Shown here one piece after another: positions 1 through 8,050 of a stretch of DNA of 64,000 bases (the first letter of the stretch is position 1; each line of letters starts with the position of its first letter). The notes beneath the pieces were generated by a model. It was given only the letters and a program-made list of their open reading frames with translations. It did no database searches and was not told the DNA's origin. Source of the DNA: Streptomyces sp. YPW6 (lineage in GTDB: Bacteria > Actinomycetota > Actinomycetes > Streptomycetales > Streptomycetaceae); the NCBI RefSeq assembly GCF_018866325.1, contig NZ_CP076457.1, forward strand, positions 6,855,001 through 6,919,000. Direction: 5' to 3'. The position numbers and the translations under genes were made by a program.

Positions 1-149
1 AGCGGATCACGCTGGACGCGCCCACCGCGACCCGGCCCTCCCAGGCCCCGGGCTGGCTCACCGACCGGCTGCCGCCCCGGCGGAACCGGGCCGCGGAGGA
101 CGACCGCGCGGCAGCGGTCGCCCGCACCGGTGAGGAGGGCGGCCGATGA
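1..149 (+). CDS. C-terminal end of an upstream gene, possibly a HipA-like kinase
   Basis: An open frame enters from the left edge and stops at TGA 147-149. About 48 residues are visible, beginning RITLDAP and ending in a charged Arg/Ala/Glu-rich tail (DDRAAAVARTGEEGGR). No domain can be identified from this tail alone. The stop overlaps the start of the next gene in an ATGA arrangement, so the two are translationally coupled. In Streptomyces a DUF3037 gene commonly follows a HipA-family kinase gene; the identity proposed here rests only on that neighbourhood. Confidence 0.45.
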   Translation, partial: RITLDAPTATRPSQAPGWLTDRLPPRRNRAAEDDRAAAVARTGEEGGR

Positions 150-529
150 CGCGGCGCGACGTCTTCGAGTACGCGCTCCTGCGCGTCGTGCCCCGGGTCG
201 AGCGGGGTGAGTGCTTCAACGCCGGAGTGCTCGTCTACTGCCGGGCCCGGTCGTTCGTCGCCGCCCGGACGCATCTCGACGAGGCGAAGCTGAGGGCACT
301 GGACCCGGACGCCGACGTCATCGGGGTCCGGGCCGCCCTGCGGGCTGTCGAAGGGGTCTGCGGAGGAGGCGCGGAAGCCGGGCAGGCGGCGGGCGACGAC
401 GCCGGCCGGCGGTTCAGGTGGCTGATCGCCCCGCGCTCCACGGTCGTCCAGCCCGGGGCGGTGCACAGCGGGCTGACCGCCGACCCGGCCGGTGAGGTGG
501 AACGGCTGCTCGACCTCCTCGTGCGCTGA
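146..529 (+). CDS. DUF3037 family protein
   Basis: A 127-residue protein of unknown function that matches the DUF3037 pattern. It opens with a Y-x-L-L-R-x-V-P-R-V-E-R-G-E-x-F-N-A-G-V-L motif, continues with an Arg/Leu-rich middle (THLDEAKLRALDPDADV) and ends with STVVQPGAVHSGLTADP followed by a leucine-rich helix. Those N- and C-terminal signatures are characteristic of the family. The start ATG overlaps the preceding stop by 4 nt, and GGAGG lies about 8 nt upstream. It is probably co-expressed with the upstream gene; the function is not known. Confidence 0.8.
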   Translation: MTRRDVFEYALLRVVPRVERGECFNAGVLVYCRARSFVAARTHLDEAKLRALDPDADVIGVRAALRAVEGVCGGGAEAGQAAGDDAGRRFRWLIAPRSTVVQPGAVHSGLTADPAGEVERLLDLLVR

Positions 530-611
530 TCCGCGCCCCGGCGGGACCTCGGCGGCCCACCGGCGGGCCCTCCCGCCCGGTGTGACGTACGGCCCGCCGG
601 GGCGTGCGCCG

Positions 612-640
612 TTGACACCGGGTGCCAGGGCTTCTAGCGT
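612..640 (+). promoter_or_regulatory. Housekeeping (HrdB-type) promoter for the SDR genes
   Basis: TTGACA at 612-617 and TAGCGT at 635-640 are separated by 17 nt, close to the Streptomyces vegetative consensus. Transcription would begin near 647, giving a leader of about 120 nt before the ATG at 769. Confidence 0.6.
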
Positions 641-656
641 CTCGACTGCTGAAGGT

Positions 657-673
657 ACTAAGCGGTTGCTCAG
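657..673 (+). promoter_or_regulatory. Possible TetR-type operator downstream of the promoter
   Basis: The sequence ACTAAGCGGTTGCTCAG contains an imperfect palindrome of the form T-n-AGC-n4-GCT-n-A. It sits just downstream of the predicted transcription start, where a repressor would block transcription. Similar AGC-n4-GCT palindromes are bound by TetR-family regulators of lipid genes in actinomycetes. The assignment is by pattern only. Confidence 0.3.
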
Positions 674-768
674 CCGTCGAGGGCTCCTTTCCGCCGGGAA
701 GTGTCAGGGCCGGCCGGGAACACCCCGATGTCCGCTGGGCCGCTATCCAAGGGCGAGGAGAACCAAGC

Positions 769-1530
769 ATGTCCACCACCGAGCAGCGCGTCGCCATCGT
801 GACGGGAGCGGCGCGGGGCATCGGCGCCGCCACCGCCGTACGCCTCGCGGCCGAGGGCCGCGCCGTCGCCGTACTCGATCTCGACGAGGCGGCCTGCAAG
901 GACACGGTCGAGAAGATCACCGCCGCCGGGGGGGCCGCGCTGGCCGTCGGCTGCGACGTGTCGGACGCCGGTCAGGTGGAAGCCGCCGTCGCGCGGGTCG
1001 CCGCCGAGCTGGGCGCGCCGACGATCCTCGTGAACAACGCGGGCGTGCTCCGCGACAACCTGCTGTTCAAGATGAGCGAGTCCGACTGGGACATCGTGAT
1101 GAACGTGCACCTCAAGGGCGCGTTCCTGATGGCCAAGGCCGTCCAGGCGCACATGGTCGAGGCCGGGTTCGGCCGGATCGTCTCGCTCTCCTCCTCCTCG
1201 GCCCTCGGCAACCGGGGCCAGGCGAACTACTCCGCGGTCAAGGCGGGGCTCCAGGGCCTCACCAAGACGCTCGCCAAGGAGCTCGGCAAGTTCGGCGTCA
1301 CCGCCAACGCCGTCGCGCCCGGCTTCATCGTCACCGAGATGACCGCGCAGACCGCAGAGCGCGTCGGCATGGGCTTCGAGGAGTTCCAGGCGGCGGCCGC
1401 CACGCAGATCCCGGTCCAGCGCGTCGGCCGTCCCGAGGACGTCGCCAACGCCATCGCCTTCTTCGCGGGCGACGACGCGGGCTTCGTCTCCGGCCAGGTC
1501 ATGTACGTGGCCGGCGGACCCCTCAACTGA
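769..1530 (+). CDS. Short-chain dehydrogenase, FabG-like 3-oxoacyl reductase
   Basis: A 253-residue classical SDR that probably reduces a 3-oxoacyl-thioester with NADPH in the cytoplasm. The Rossmann glycine motif TGAARGIG lies near residues 12-19, followed by NNAG, a Ser in SLSSSSALG, and the catalytic Y-x3-K as YSAVK. It ends with the usual SGQVMYVAGG motif. I chose the ATG at 769 because GGGCGAGGAG lies 8-17 nt upstream and the protein then begins with the standard QRVAIVTG strand. A second SDR follows after 20 nt, so the two likely form an operon. The exact substrate cannot be read from the sequence; annotation as FabG is conventional for this subfamily. Confidence 0.85.
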   Translation: MSTTEQRVAIVTGAARGIGAATAVRLAAEGRAVAVLDLDEAACKDTVEKITAAGGAALAVGCDVSDAGQVEAAVARVAAELGAPTILVNNAGVLRDNLLFKMSESDWDIVMNVHLKGAFLMAKAVQAHMVEAGFGRIVSLSSSSALGNRGQANYSAVKAGLQGLTKTLAKELGKFGVTANAVAPGFIVTEMTAQTAERVGMGFEEFQAAAATQIPVQRVGRPEDVANAIAFFAGDDAGFVSGQVMYVAGGPLN

Positions 1531-1550
1531 GCCGAAGGGCGGCGGACATC

Positions 1551-2306
1551 ATGACGGTGCAGGACAGCGGAAAGGTCGCCCTCGTCACGGGCGCCAGCCG
1601 GGGCATCGGCTACGGGATCGCCGAGGCGCTCGTCGCCCGCGGCGACCGGGTCGCCATCACCGGACGGGGCGAGGACGCCCTCAAGGAGGCCGTCGAGCGG
1701 CTCGGCGCCGACCGGGTCATCGCCGTTCCCGGCAAGGCGCACGACGAGGCGCACCAGGCCGCGGCGGTGGAGCGCACGATGGAGGCGTTCGGCCGGGTCG
1801 ACTACCTGGTCAACAACGCCGGGACGAATCCGGTCTTCGGGCCCATGGCCGAGCTTGATCTCAACGTGGCCCGCAAGGTCTACGAGACCAATGTGATCTC
1901 GGCGCTCGGCTTCGCCCAGCAGACCTGGAAGGCCTGGCAGAAGGAGAACGGCGGGGCGATCGTCAACATCGCCTCGGTCGCCGGCGTGGCCCCGTCGCCG
2001 TTCATCGGCGCGTACGGGATGTCGAAGGCGGCCATGATCAATCTGACCGCCCAGCTGGCGCACGAGTTCGCCCCGGTCGTGCGGGTCAACGCGATCGCCC
2101 CGGCCGTGGTCAAGACGAAGTTCGCCGAGGCGCTCTACGAGGGCCGCGAAGCGGAGGCGGCCGCCGCCTACCCGCTGGGCCGGCTCGGCGTGCCCGAGGA
2201 CATCGGAGGTGCGGCGGCCTTCCTGACCTCCGCGCAGTCCGACTGGATCACCGGGCAGACCCTTGTGGTCGACGGAGGAATTTTCCTCAACGCGGGCGTG
2301 GGCTGA
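1551..2306 (+). CDS. Short-chain dehydrogenase/reductase, second of a pair
   Basis: A 251-residue classical SDR. It shows TGASRGIG for dinucleotide binding, NNAG (in LVNNAGTNPVFG), a catalytic Ser in NIASVAG, and Y-x3-K as YGMSK. The C-terminal motif ITGQTLVVDGG is typical of the family. The start ATG lies 20 nt after the stop of the first SDR, with GGGCGG as a weak ribosome site, so the genes are probably co-transcribed. The pair is divergent enough to be two different enzymes rather than a recent duplication. Both could act in fatty-acid or acyl-CoA metabolism; this is inference from family and context. Confidence 0.83.
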   Translation: MTVQDSGKVALVTGASRGIGYGIAEALVARGDRVAITGRGEDALKEAVERLGADRVIAVPGKAHDEAHQAAAVERTMEAFGRVDYLVNNAGTNPVFGPMAELDLNVARKVYETNVISALGFAQQTWKAWQKENGGAIVNIASVAGVAPSPFIGAYGMSKAAMINLTAQLAHEFAPVVRVNAIAPAVVKTKFAEALYEGREAEAAAAYPLGRLGVPEDIGGAAAFLTSAQSDWITGQTLVVDGGIFLNAGVG

Positions 2307-2363
2307 GAGCGGCCTGGCCCGATTTGGCCCTGATTGAGCCAAGTGCCCCGCCGGGTCCGCGGA

Positions 2364-2391
2364 TTGACCTGGTGGGGCGCTGCGGTATGGT
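2364..2391 (+). promoter_or_regulatory. Promoter for the solute-binding lipoprotein
   Basis: TTGACC at 2364-2369 and TATGGT at 2386-2391 with a 16-nt spacer form a good vegetative promoter. The predicted start is near 2398, only about 27 nt upstream of the chosen GTG. Confidence 0.55.
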
Positions 2392-2424
2392 CTGCCGACC
2401 CATGGCTGATCGAGGAGCGTGCAC

Positions 2425-4005
2425 GTGTTCTACCGGGCCAGTCTGCAGGCTGCTGCAGCCCTAGCTTCCCTTTCTCTGCTGGCCGGCTGCGGTCTCCTTT
2501 CCGACAGCGGATCGGAAACGGACCAGAGGATAACCGTCGGGACGACCAGCTCCCCGTCCACGCTCGATCCGGCGGCGGCCTGGGACGGTTCCTGGGAATT
2601 GATGCGGAACGTTTACCAGACCCTGGTGAGCTTCCCCACCGGCAGCACCAGCCCGGAGCCGGACGCGGCGGAGGAGTGCAAGTTCACCGACGCCACGAGC
2701 ATGGCGTACCGGTGCACGCTCAAGAAGAACCTCACGTTCTCCAACGGCGAGAAGCTCGACGCCGAGGCCGTGAAGTACTCCATCGACCGGATCGTGGACA
2801 TCCACTTCAAGGGCGGCCCGGCCGGGATGCTCGGCTCGCTGGACCGGATCGAGACCAAGGGCGACGACACGGTCGTCTTCCACCTGAACAAGTCCGACGC
2901 CACGTTCCCGTTCATCCTGGCCACGCCTGCCATGTCGCTCGTCGCCCCCGGCGACTACCGCAGTGACAAGATCCGCGACGACGGCAAGGTCACCGGCTCC
3001 GGCCCGTACCTCCTGGAGTCCTACGCGGACCGGAAGACCGCCGAGCTGAAGAAGAACCCGAACTACAAGGGCTTCGCCAACCGGAAGAACGACGCGGTCA
3101 CCATCCGCTACTTCGAGAAGTCCGCCGACATGGTGAGCGCGCTCAAGGCCGACGAGATCGACGCGACCTACCGGGGTCTGACCGCCGAGGAGGTCGTCAG
3201 CCTGGAGGACAACAAGGACGACAACGCGGGCCTCCAGATCGTCGAGAGCACGGGCGCGGACATCCGCTTCCTGGTCTTCAACCCGAAGGACCCGGCCGCC
3301 GCGAACCCCGCCGTCCGCAAGGCCATCGCCCACGTCGTGGACCGCGACGCGCTGGTCGCCAAGGTCTACCGGGGCACCGCCGAGCCGCTCTACTCCATGA
3401 TCCCCAAGGGTATCGCCGGGCACACTACGAGCTTCTTCGACGCCTACGGCGACCCGGATGTGAAGAAGGCGAAGAGCGTCCTCTCCGAGGCCGGTGTCAC
3501 CGAGCCCGTGAAGATGACCTTCTGGTACACCACTGACCGCTACGGCTCCGCCACGGAGCCCGAGTTCGAGGAGCTCAAGCGGCAGCTGGAGGCATCCGGA
3601 CTCTTCAAGATCACCCTGCGGGGCGAACCCTGGCAGAAGTTCCAGGAAGGCTTCAACAAGGGCGAGTACCCGGTCTTCGGCCGCGGCTGGTTCCCCGACT
3701 TCCCGGACCCCGACAACTTCGTCGCCCCGTTCGTGGGCCAGGAGCCCGTCACCGGCAGCCCGTACATCAACAAGGAGATCACCCAGCAGCTGATCCCCGC
3801 CTCGCGGCAGGAGAGCGACCGGGGCGCGGTCAGCAAGCAGTTCGAGCGGGCCCAGGAGATCCTCGTCGACGACGTCCGCCTGCTGCCGCTGTGGCAGGGG
3901 AAGCTGTACATCGCCGCGGGCGAGGACATCGGCGGCGGTGAGCGGGCCCTCGACCCGCAGACGGTCATGCAGATGTGGGAGCTGTACCGCAAGGCCAGCT
4001 GGTAG
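2425..4005 (+). CDS. ABC transporter substrate-binding lipoprotein (family 5, peptide type)
   Basis: A 526-residue extracellular solute-binding protein of the DppA/OppA type (SBP_bac_5), anchored to the outer face of the membrane. The N-terminus is a short hydrophobic signal ending in the lipobox LAGC near residue 22. The mature part opens with the family hallmark ITVGT...STLDPA. I chose GTG 2425 because GAGGAG at 2412-2417 is 7 nt upstream; the earlier GTG at 2419 is too close to it. No permease or ATPase genes are adjacent, so it is an orphan receptor or uses permeases elsewhere. Its ligand, likely a peptide or similar small molecule, is unknown. A strong terminator hairpin follows the stop. 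Confidence 0.87.
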   Translation: MFYRASLQAAAALASLSLLAGCGLLSDSGSETDQRITVGTTSSPSTLDPAAAWDGSWELMRNVYQTLVSFPTGSTSPEPDAAEECKFTDATSMAYRCTLKKNLTFSNGEKLDAEAVKYSIDRIVDIHFKGGPAGMLGSLDRIETKGDDTVVFHLNKSDATFPFILATPAMSLVAPGDYRSDKIRDDGKVTGSGPYLLESYADRKTAELKKNPNYKGFANRKNDAVTIRYFEKSADMVSALKADEIDATYRGLTAEEVVSLEDNKDDNAGLQIVESTGADIRFLVFNPKDPAAANPAVRKAIAHVVDRDALVAKVYRGTAEPLYSMIPKGIAGHTTSFFDAYGDPDVKKAKSVLSEAGVTEPVKMTFWYTTDRYGSATEPEFEELKRQLEASGLFKITLRGEPWQKFQEGFNKGEYPVFGRGWFPDFPDPDNFVAPFVGQEPVTGSPYINKEITQQLIPASRQESDRGAVSKQFERAQEILVDDVRLLPLWQGKLYIAAGEDIGGGERALDPQTVMQMWELYRKASW

Positions 4006-4020
4006 AGGCCCGGCGGAAGC

Positions 4021-4050
4021 GACGACGGGCCTCCTCGGGGGCCCGTTGTC
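4021..4050 (+). terminator. Terminator hairpin after the solute-binding protein
   Basis: An 11-bp stem (GACGACGGGCC at 4021-4031 with GGCCCGTTGTC at 4040-4050, one G-T pair) encloses an 8-nt loop. It lies 15 nt after the stop codon and isolates the upstream gene from ung. Confidence 0.7.
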
Positions 4051-4063
4051 AGTGGTGGCCGGT

Positions 4064-4084
4064 AGGTTCTTGGATCAAGAACCT
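4064..4084 (+). promoter_or_regulatory. Perfect inverted repeat upstream of ung, probable operator
   Basis: The arms AGGTTCTTG (4064-4072) and CAAGAACCT (4076-4084) are perfect inverted repeats around the spacer GAT. The centre lies about 34 nt upstream of the ung start, and the left arm overlaps a TAGGTT that could serve as a -10 box. It does not match the Streptomyces LexA box (GAAC-n4-GTTC) or the HspR element. A dimeric repressor site is the simplest reading. Confidence 0.5.
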
Positions 4085-4107
4085 GTTGCTCACCGGAGGT
4101 TGTGGAC

Positions 4108-4791
4108 GTGACCGATATCGACCTGCTGCCCGATTCCTGGCGCGGCGTCCTCGGCGAAGAACTGCAGAAGCCGTACGTCAAGGAGCTGGCGGACTTCGTC
4201 GAGGAGGAGCGGGCCAGGGGGCCCGTGTATCCGCCGCGCGAGCAGGTCTTCGCCGCCCTCGACGCCACGCCCTACGACCGGGTGAAGGTCCTCGTCCTCG
4301 GCCAGGACCCGTATCACGGCGAGGGCCAGGGGCACGGGCTCTGCTTCTCCGTGCGGCCCGGCGTCAGGACGCCGCCGTCGCTGCGCAACATCTACAAGGA
4401 GATGCAGCAGGAGCTGGGCCTGCCCATCCCCGACAACGGCTATCTGATGCCCTGGGCCGAGCAGGGCGTCCTCCTGCTCAACGCCGTGCTCACCGTCCGG
4501 GCCGGCGAGGCCAACTCCCACAAGGGCAAGGGCTGGGAGAAGATCACCGACGCCGTGATCCGCGCCGTCGCCGACCGGCCCGACCCGGCGGTCTTCGTGC
4601 TCTGGGGCAATTACGCGCAGAAGAAGCTGCCCCTGATCGACGAGGAGCGCCACATCGTGGTGAAGGGCGCGCACCCCTCGCCGCTGTCCGCCAAGAAGTT
4701 CTTCGGCTCCCGCCCCTTCACGCAGATCAACGAGGCCGTGGCCGCCCAGGGCCACCAGCCGATCGACTGGCGGATCCCCGACCTCGGCTGA
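4108..4791 (+). CDS. ung: Uracil-DNA glycosylase (family 1)
   Basis: A 227-residue enzyme that excises uracil from DNA as the first step of base-excision repair. The water-activating motif GQDPYH is at about residues 65-70, and the DNA-intercalation motif HPSPLSAKKFFG is near the C-terminus; both are diagnostic for family 1 UDG. Length is normal for the family. I chose GTG 4108 because CGGAGG lies about 8 nt upstream, whereas GTG 4102 is only 2-3 nt from it. The gene has its own leader with a perfect inverted repeat, so it may be repressor-controlled. An IS5-family element is inserted 63 nt after the stop. Confidence 0.95.
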   Translation: MTDIDLLPDSWRGVLGEELQKPYVKELADFVEEERARGPVYPPREQVFAALDATPYDRVKVLVLGQDPYHGEGQGHGLCFSVRPGVRTPPSLRNIYKEMQQELGLPIPDNGYLMPWAEQGVLLLNAVLTVRAGEANSHKGKGWEKITDAVIRAVADRPDPAVFVLWGNYAQKKLPLIDEERHIVVKGAHPSPLSAKKFFGSRPFTQINEAVAAQGHQPIDWRIPDLG

Positions 4792-4855
4792 CGGAATCCC
4801 CCGCGGTGGCATCCCCGCGCCCGTGTCTGACCGGTTGCGGGGAAGCCCGGCGCTA

Positions 4856-5768
4856 GAGATCGTCTTCAAAGGTCAGATCCAGAGCATGATGGAGGCGATG
4901 GTGACGGCCGCCTGGTAGGACTCGCGGGTTTTGTCATAGCGGGTGGCCAGTCCGCGCCACTGCTTGAGGCGGTTGAAGCAGCGCTCGACGACGTTGCGGC
5001 GGCGGTAGATGCACCGGTCGAAACCGGGCGGCCGTCCGCCGCGTGTGCTGCGGTTCAGCCGGCCCAGGATCTGGTCGGCGCGTTCGGGGATCGTGTGGGG
5101 GATGCCGCGTCGTCGCAGGTAGGCGCGGATCTTTCGAGAGCTGTAGCCCTTGTCGGCGACCACGTGGTCGGGCCGGGAGCGTGGACGCCCGGACCCGACT
5201 CTGGGCACGCTGATCGAGTCCATCACCTTCTCGAGGCGGGTGCAGTCGTTGGCGTTGCCGCCCGACAGGACGAAGCCGAGAGGACGGCCGCGCCCGTCGC
5301 AGGCCAGGTGGACCTTCGTGCTCAGTCCACCACGGATCGGCCGAGGGCGTGATCACCCGCTTCGTCCCTGTCGACCGCCCCCTTTTGCCGCCGGCGGCAT
5401 GCTGGTGGGCCCGAACGATGGTGGAGTCGACCGACACCAGCCAGTCGATGTCCCCGGCCGCGTCCTTCTCCGCCTGGACGGCCCGCAGCATGCGCGAGAA
5501 CGTCCCGTCCAGCGCCCACCTGCGAAAACGTGTGTACAAGGTCTGCCAGGAGCCATAACGTTCCGGCACATCACGCCAGGCTGATCCGGTCCGCAGCTTC
5601 CACACGATGCCGTTCAGTACCAGCCGGTCGTCCGAACGAGGCCGCCCCGCAGTCCCCGAACTCGGCAGCAACCGCGACAGCACAGCCCACTCGGCATCCG
5701 AAAGCTCATGACGACGCACCATGACAAGCATGATCCCTCATCACCTGATCACCTTTGAAGACGATCTC
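4856..5768 (-). mobile_element. IS5-family insertion sequence (IS427-like), copy 1
   Basis: The element is about 913 bp and is bounded by perfect 18-bp terminal inverted repeats, GAGATCGTCTTCAAAGGT at 4856-4873 and its complement at 5751-5768. Each end is flanked by TA within the tetranucleotide CTAG (4853-4856 and 5768-5771), so insertion at CTAG with a 2-4 bp target duplication is likely, as for the IS427 group. It encodes a transposase in overlapping frames on the minus strand. The perfect repeats point to a recent arrival, although the transposase reading frame is damaged. Confidence 0.92.
4873..5731 (-). pseudogene. IS5-family transposase of copy 1, frameshifted
   Basis: The DDE transposase is spread over three frames. 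Frame 1 runs from ATG 5731 and gives HELSDAEWAVLSRLLP through VSVDSTIVRAHQHAAGG, containing the first catalytic Asp. At the run AAAAGGGGG (near 5380) a -1 shift leads into RDEAGDHALGRS, as expected for programmed frameshifting in this group. A further 1-nt loss at the junction corresponding to GRS-RGG (near 5333) is needed to reach the last frame, which holds LSTKVHLACDG, VADKGYSS with the second Asp, and VVERCFNRLKQWR with the final Glu. The first shift may be programmed. The second looks like a mutation, so this copy is probably inactive. Confidence 0.75.
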
Positions 5769-5863
5769 TAGGGGGTGACTGACAATTCCGGTCTGATCAG
5801 CGAGATTCGGCTGAGCTGGCAATCCGGAGGTGCGCCGATCGGCTGGGGGGGACTGGGCAGTGG

Positions 5864-6493
5864 CTACGAACGGCGGGCCAGTAGATGGGCGTCGAGGAAG
5901 CCCCGATCAGAGGCTGGATCGTGGAGCAGCCGGGCGAAGGGATCGAGCCCAGCATCGCCCAGCAGTTCGGCGAGGCGATCCACCGGCCAGCTGTAGGCGG
6001 GCGCCACCTTGTGGTCGAACCGGACCGGTTCTAGTTCGTCAGTCCCGAAGAAGGAGACCAGGATCAGACCGTCCGGTGCCAGGACGCGTACCTGTTCGGC
6101 GAGCAGCTCCGGTAGTTCTCCCGGAGGGGTGTGGATCATTGAGTAGTGGGCCAGTACGCCGCCGAGCGCGGCGTCCTCGATCGGCAGGGATTCCATCCGC
6201 GCCTCTTGGAAGCGCAGCGCCGGATGGGCCTGCCGGGCGTGGTCGACCATGCCGGGGGCAAGGTCGAGTCCGAAGGCGTCCAGGCCGAGTTCGTGCAGCA
6301 TGGCTGTCAGATGTCCGGGCCCGCACCCGACGTCCGCTGTCCGCAGGTTGCCCGTCGCGCGCACCAGTTCGGCGAAGGTGCCGATCATGGCCCGGGAGAA
6401 GGGCTGTGTCTCCAGCCGGTTTGCGAACAGCGATGAGTACAGCTCGACGACACCGTCGTAGGCCGTCCTGGTCTCGTCCTGACGATTCGCCAC
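5864..6493 (-). CDS. Class I SAM-dependent methyltransferase
   Basis: A protein of about 209 residues with a Methyltransf_11/25-type Rossmann fold. SAM-binding motif I is VGCGPGHLTAML at about residues 46-57, followed by the acidic GLDLAPGMVDHAR and motif GGVLAHYSMIH. The reading frame stays open upstream only because it crosses IS DNA in antisense, so the start is placed at GTG 6493 (VANRQDETRTAYDG). No good ribosome site is visible, and the message may be leaderless or driven from the IS end at 6513. The gene sits alone between two IS5-family elements. The methyl acceptor is unknown. Confidence 0.75.
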   Translation of the reverse strand: MANRQDETRTAYDGVVELYSSLFANRLETQPFSRAMIGTFAELVRATGNLRTADVGCGPGHLTAMLHELGLDAFGLDLAPGMVDHARQAHPALRFQEARMESLPIEDAALGGVLAHYSMIHTPPGELPELLAEQVRVLAPDGLILVSFFGTDELEPVRFDHKVAPAYSWPVDRLAELLGDAGLDPFARLLHDPASDRGFLDAHLLARRS

Positions 6494-6512
6494 GGGCAGG
6501 ACTATATAGCCG

Positions 6513-7431
6513 GTCTGATAATTGATCTTGTGGCAGGTCGAGGTGAGTTGACGGATGCGGCATGGAGGCGGATAGAGCCCCTTTAGCCTCAGGTGGACGG
6601 ACGGGGCCGTCCGTGGCGTGATCACCGGCAGGTGGTCAACGGGGTGCTGTGGCGGCTGCGGACCGGGGCTCCGTGGCGGGATCTTCCCGACCGGTTCGGG
6701 CCCTGGCAGACCGTCTACGAGCGGTTCGCCCGCTGGGAGGCGGACGGCACCTGGGCACGGTTGCTGGAGCACGTTCAGGTCCGCGATGACGCGGTGGGCC
6801 GGGTGGAATGGAGCGTCTCCGTCGACTCCACCATCAACCGAGTCCACCAGCACGCAGTCGGCGCCCGCAAAAAGGGGATGCGAACGGGGACGAACTGGAA
6901 GATCCGGGCCGCTCGCAGGCGCGCCAGGCCATCGGCCGCTCCCGAGGCGGACTGACCACCAACGTCCATCTCGCCGTCGATGGCCGGGGCCTGCCCCTGT
7001 CGATTGTGCTCACGCCCGGCAACGTCAACGACGCGACGGCGTTCGGCCAGGTCCTCGACGGCATTCGCACCCCGCGCCTCGGCACGGGCCGTCCGCGCAC
7101 GACACCGGACCGTGTGCTGGGTGACAAGGCATATTCCAGCAGGGCCATCCGCCATCTGCTGAGGCGCCGGGGCATCGCTGCCACGATCCCCGAGCGCCGG
7201 GACCAGGCGGCGAACCGCCACCGACGCGGAGCCCTCGGCGGCCGACCGCCGGCCTCCGACAAGGTCACCTACCGTGACCGCAACGTCGTCGAAGGATGCT
7301 TCGCCCGCCTCAAGCAGTTCCGCGCGATCGCGACCCGGTTCGACAAGCCCGGCGACCGCTACCGTGCCGGAGTTGTCCTGGCTTCCTTGATCCTCTGGCT
7401 CCGCGAGTCCACGGGTAATCATTTGTCAGAC
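6513..7431 (+). mobile_element. IS5-family insertion sequence, copy 2 (degenerate)
   Basis: A second, different IS5-family element lies on the plus strand. Its ends carry imperfect inverted repeats, GTCTGATAATTGAT at 6513-6526 and the complement of GTCTGACAAATGAT at 7418-7431 (12 of 14 match). The similarity may extend a few bases outward. The worn repeats and a nonsense codon in the transposase indicate an older, inactive insertion. The left end lies about 20 nt upstream of the neighbouring methyltransferase start. Confidence 0.75.
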
Positions 7432-7440
7432 AGGCGCTAG
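6530..7440 (+). pseudogene. IS5-family transposase of copy 2, with amber codon and frameshift site
   Basis: The N-terminal frame begins at GTG 6530 with AGRGELTDAAWRRIEPL, then hits TAG at 6584-6586, where the family normally has Leu, and continues in frame as PQVDGRGRPWRDH to SVDSTINRVHQHAVGARKKG. At AAAAAGGGG (6869-6877) a -1 frameshift joins the second frame, which carries IGRSRGGLTTNVHLAVDG, VLGDKAYSS and VVEGCFARLKQFR. The frameshift site is the usual programmed type. The amber codon is a disabling mutation unless translation restarts at GTG 6593. The family match is clear from the whole-length motif order. Confidence 0.8.
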
Positions 7441-7546
7441 CGTCGGGTACGGAAGCCCGCTGCCAGGGGCCTGGCGCTGGGCGGACGGGTGGCCGGCCGG
7501 ACGGGGGCCGGGCTGGACGGGCTGGACGCGCGACGAGGAGACCGCA

Positions 7547-8020
7547 GTGGTGGAGCAGCAGGAGGCGTCCGAGGACGCCGTCATGACCAGGATCGGCCAG
7601 GCGATCATGCTGCTCCATGGAGGCGACCGGGAGGAGGCCCGCAACCGCTTCGGCGCGCTCTGGGCGGAGCTCGGAGCGGACGGCGACGCGCTCCACCGCT
7701 GCACCCTCGCGCACTACATGGCCGATACCCAGGACGATCCCGGCGACGAGCTGGCCTGGGACCTGCGCGCCCTGACGGCCGCCGAGGGGGCGACATGCGG
7801 ATGGGCGGCGGAGCACCAGGACATTCCGGCCGTCCGGGCGTTCTACCCCTCACTGCATCTCAACCTCGCGGCGGACTACCTCAAGCTTCAGCGCCCCGAC
7901 TCCGCCCGCATCCACCTTCAGCGGGCCCGCGCCGCCGCCGAAGCCCTCGCGGACGACGGGTACGGCGGCGGGGTCCGCGCGGCGATCGACCGCCTGGAGC
8001 TCCGTCTGCGGGAGCAGTGA
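7547..8020 (+). CDS. Conserved hypothetical helical (TPR-like) protein
   Basis: A 157-residue soluble protein rich in Ala, Leu and acidic residues, with repeating helix pairs (for example AIMLLHGGDREEARNRFGALW and LNLAADYLKLQRPDSARIHL) that look like tetratricopeptide repeats. No catalytic motif is visible. GAGGAG at 7535-7540 supports a start at GTG 7547 or at the adjacent GTG 7550. It stands alone after the IS pair and faces a lipoprotein gene, with a GC-rich tandem repeat between them. The function is not recognised. Confidence 0.75.
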   Translation: MVEQQEASEDAVMTRIGQAIMLLHGGDREEARNRFGALWAELGADGDALHRCTLAHYMADTQDDPGDELAWDLRALTAAEGATCGWAAEHQDIPAVRAFYPSLHLNLAADYLKLQRPDSARIHLQRARAAAEALADDGYGGGVRAAIDRLELRLREQ

Positions 8021-8050
8021 CCCCGGGGAGCCGACAGGATCCCCGGGGCA

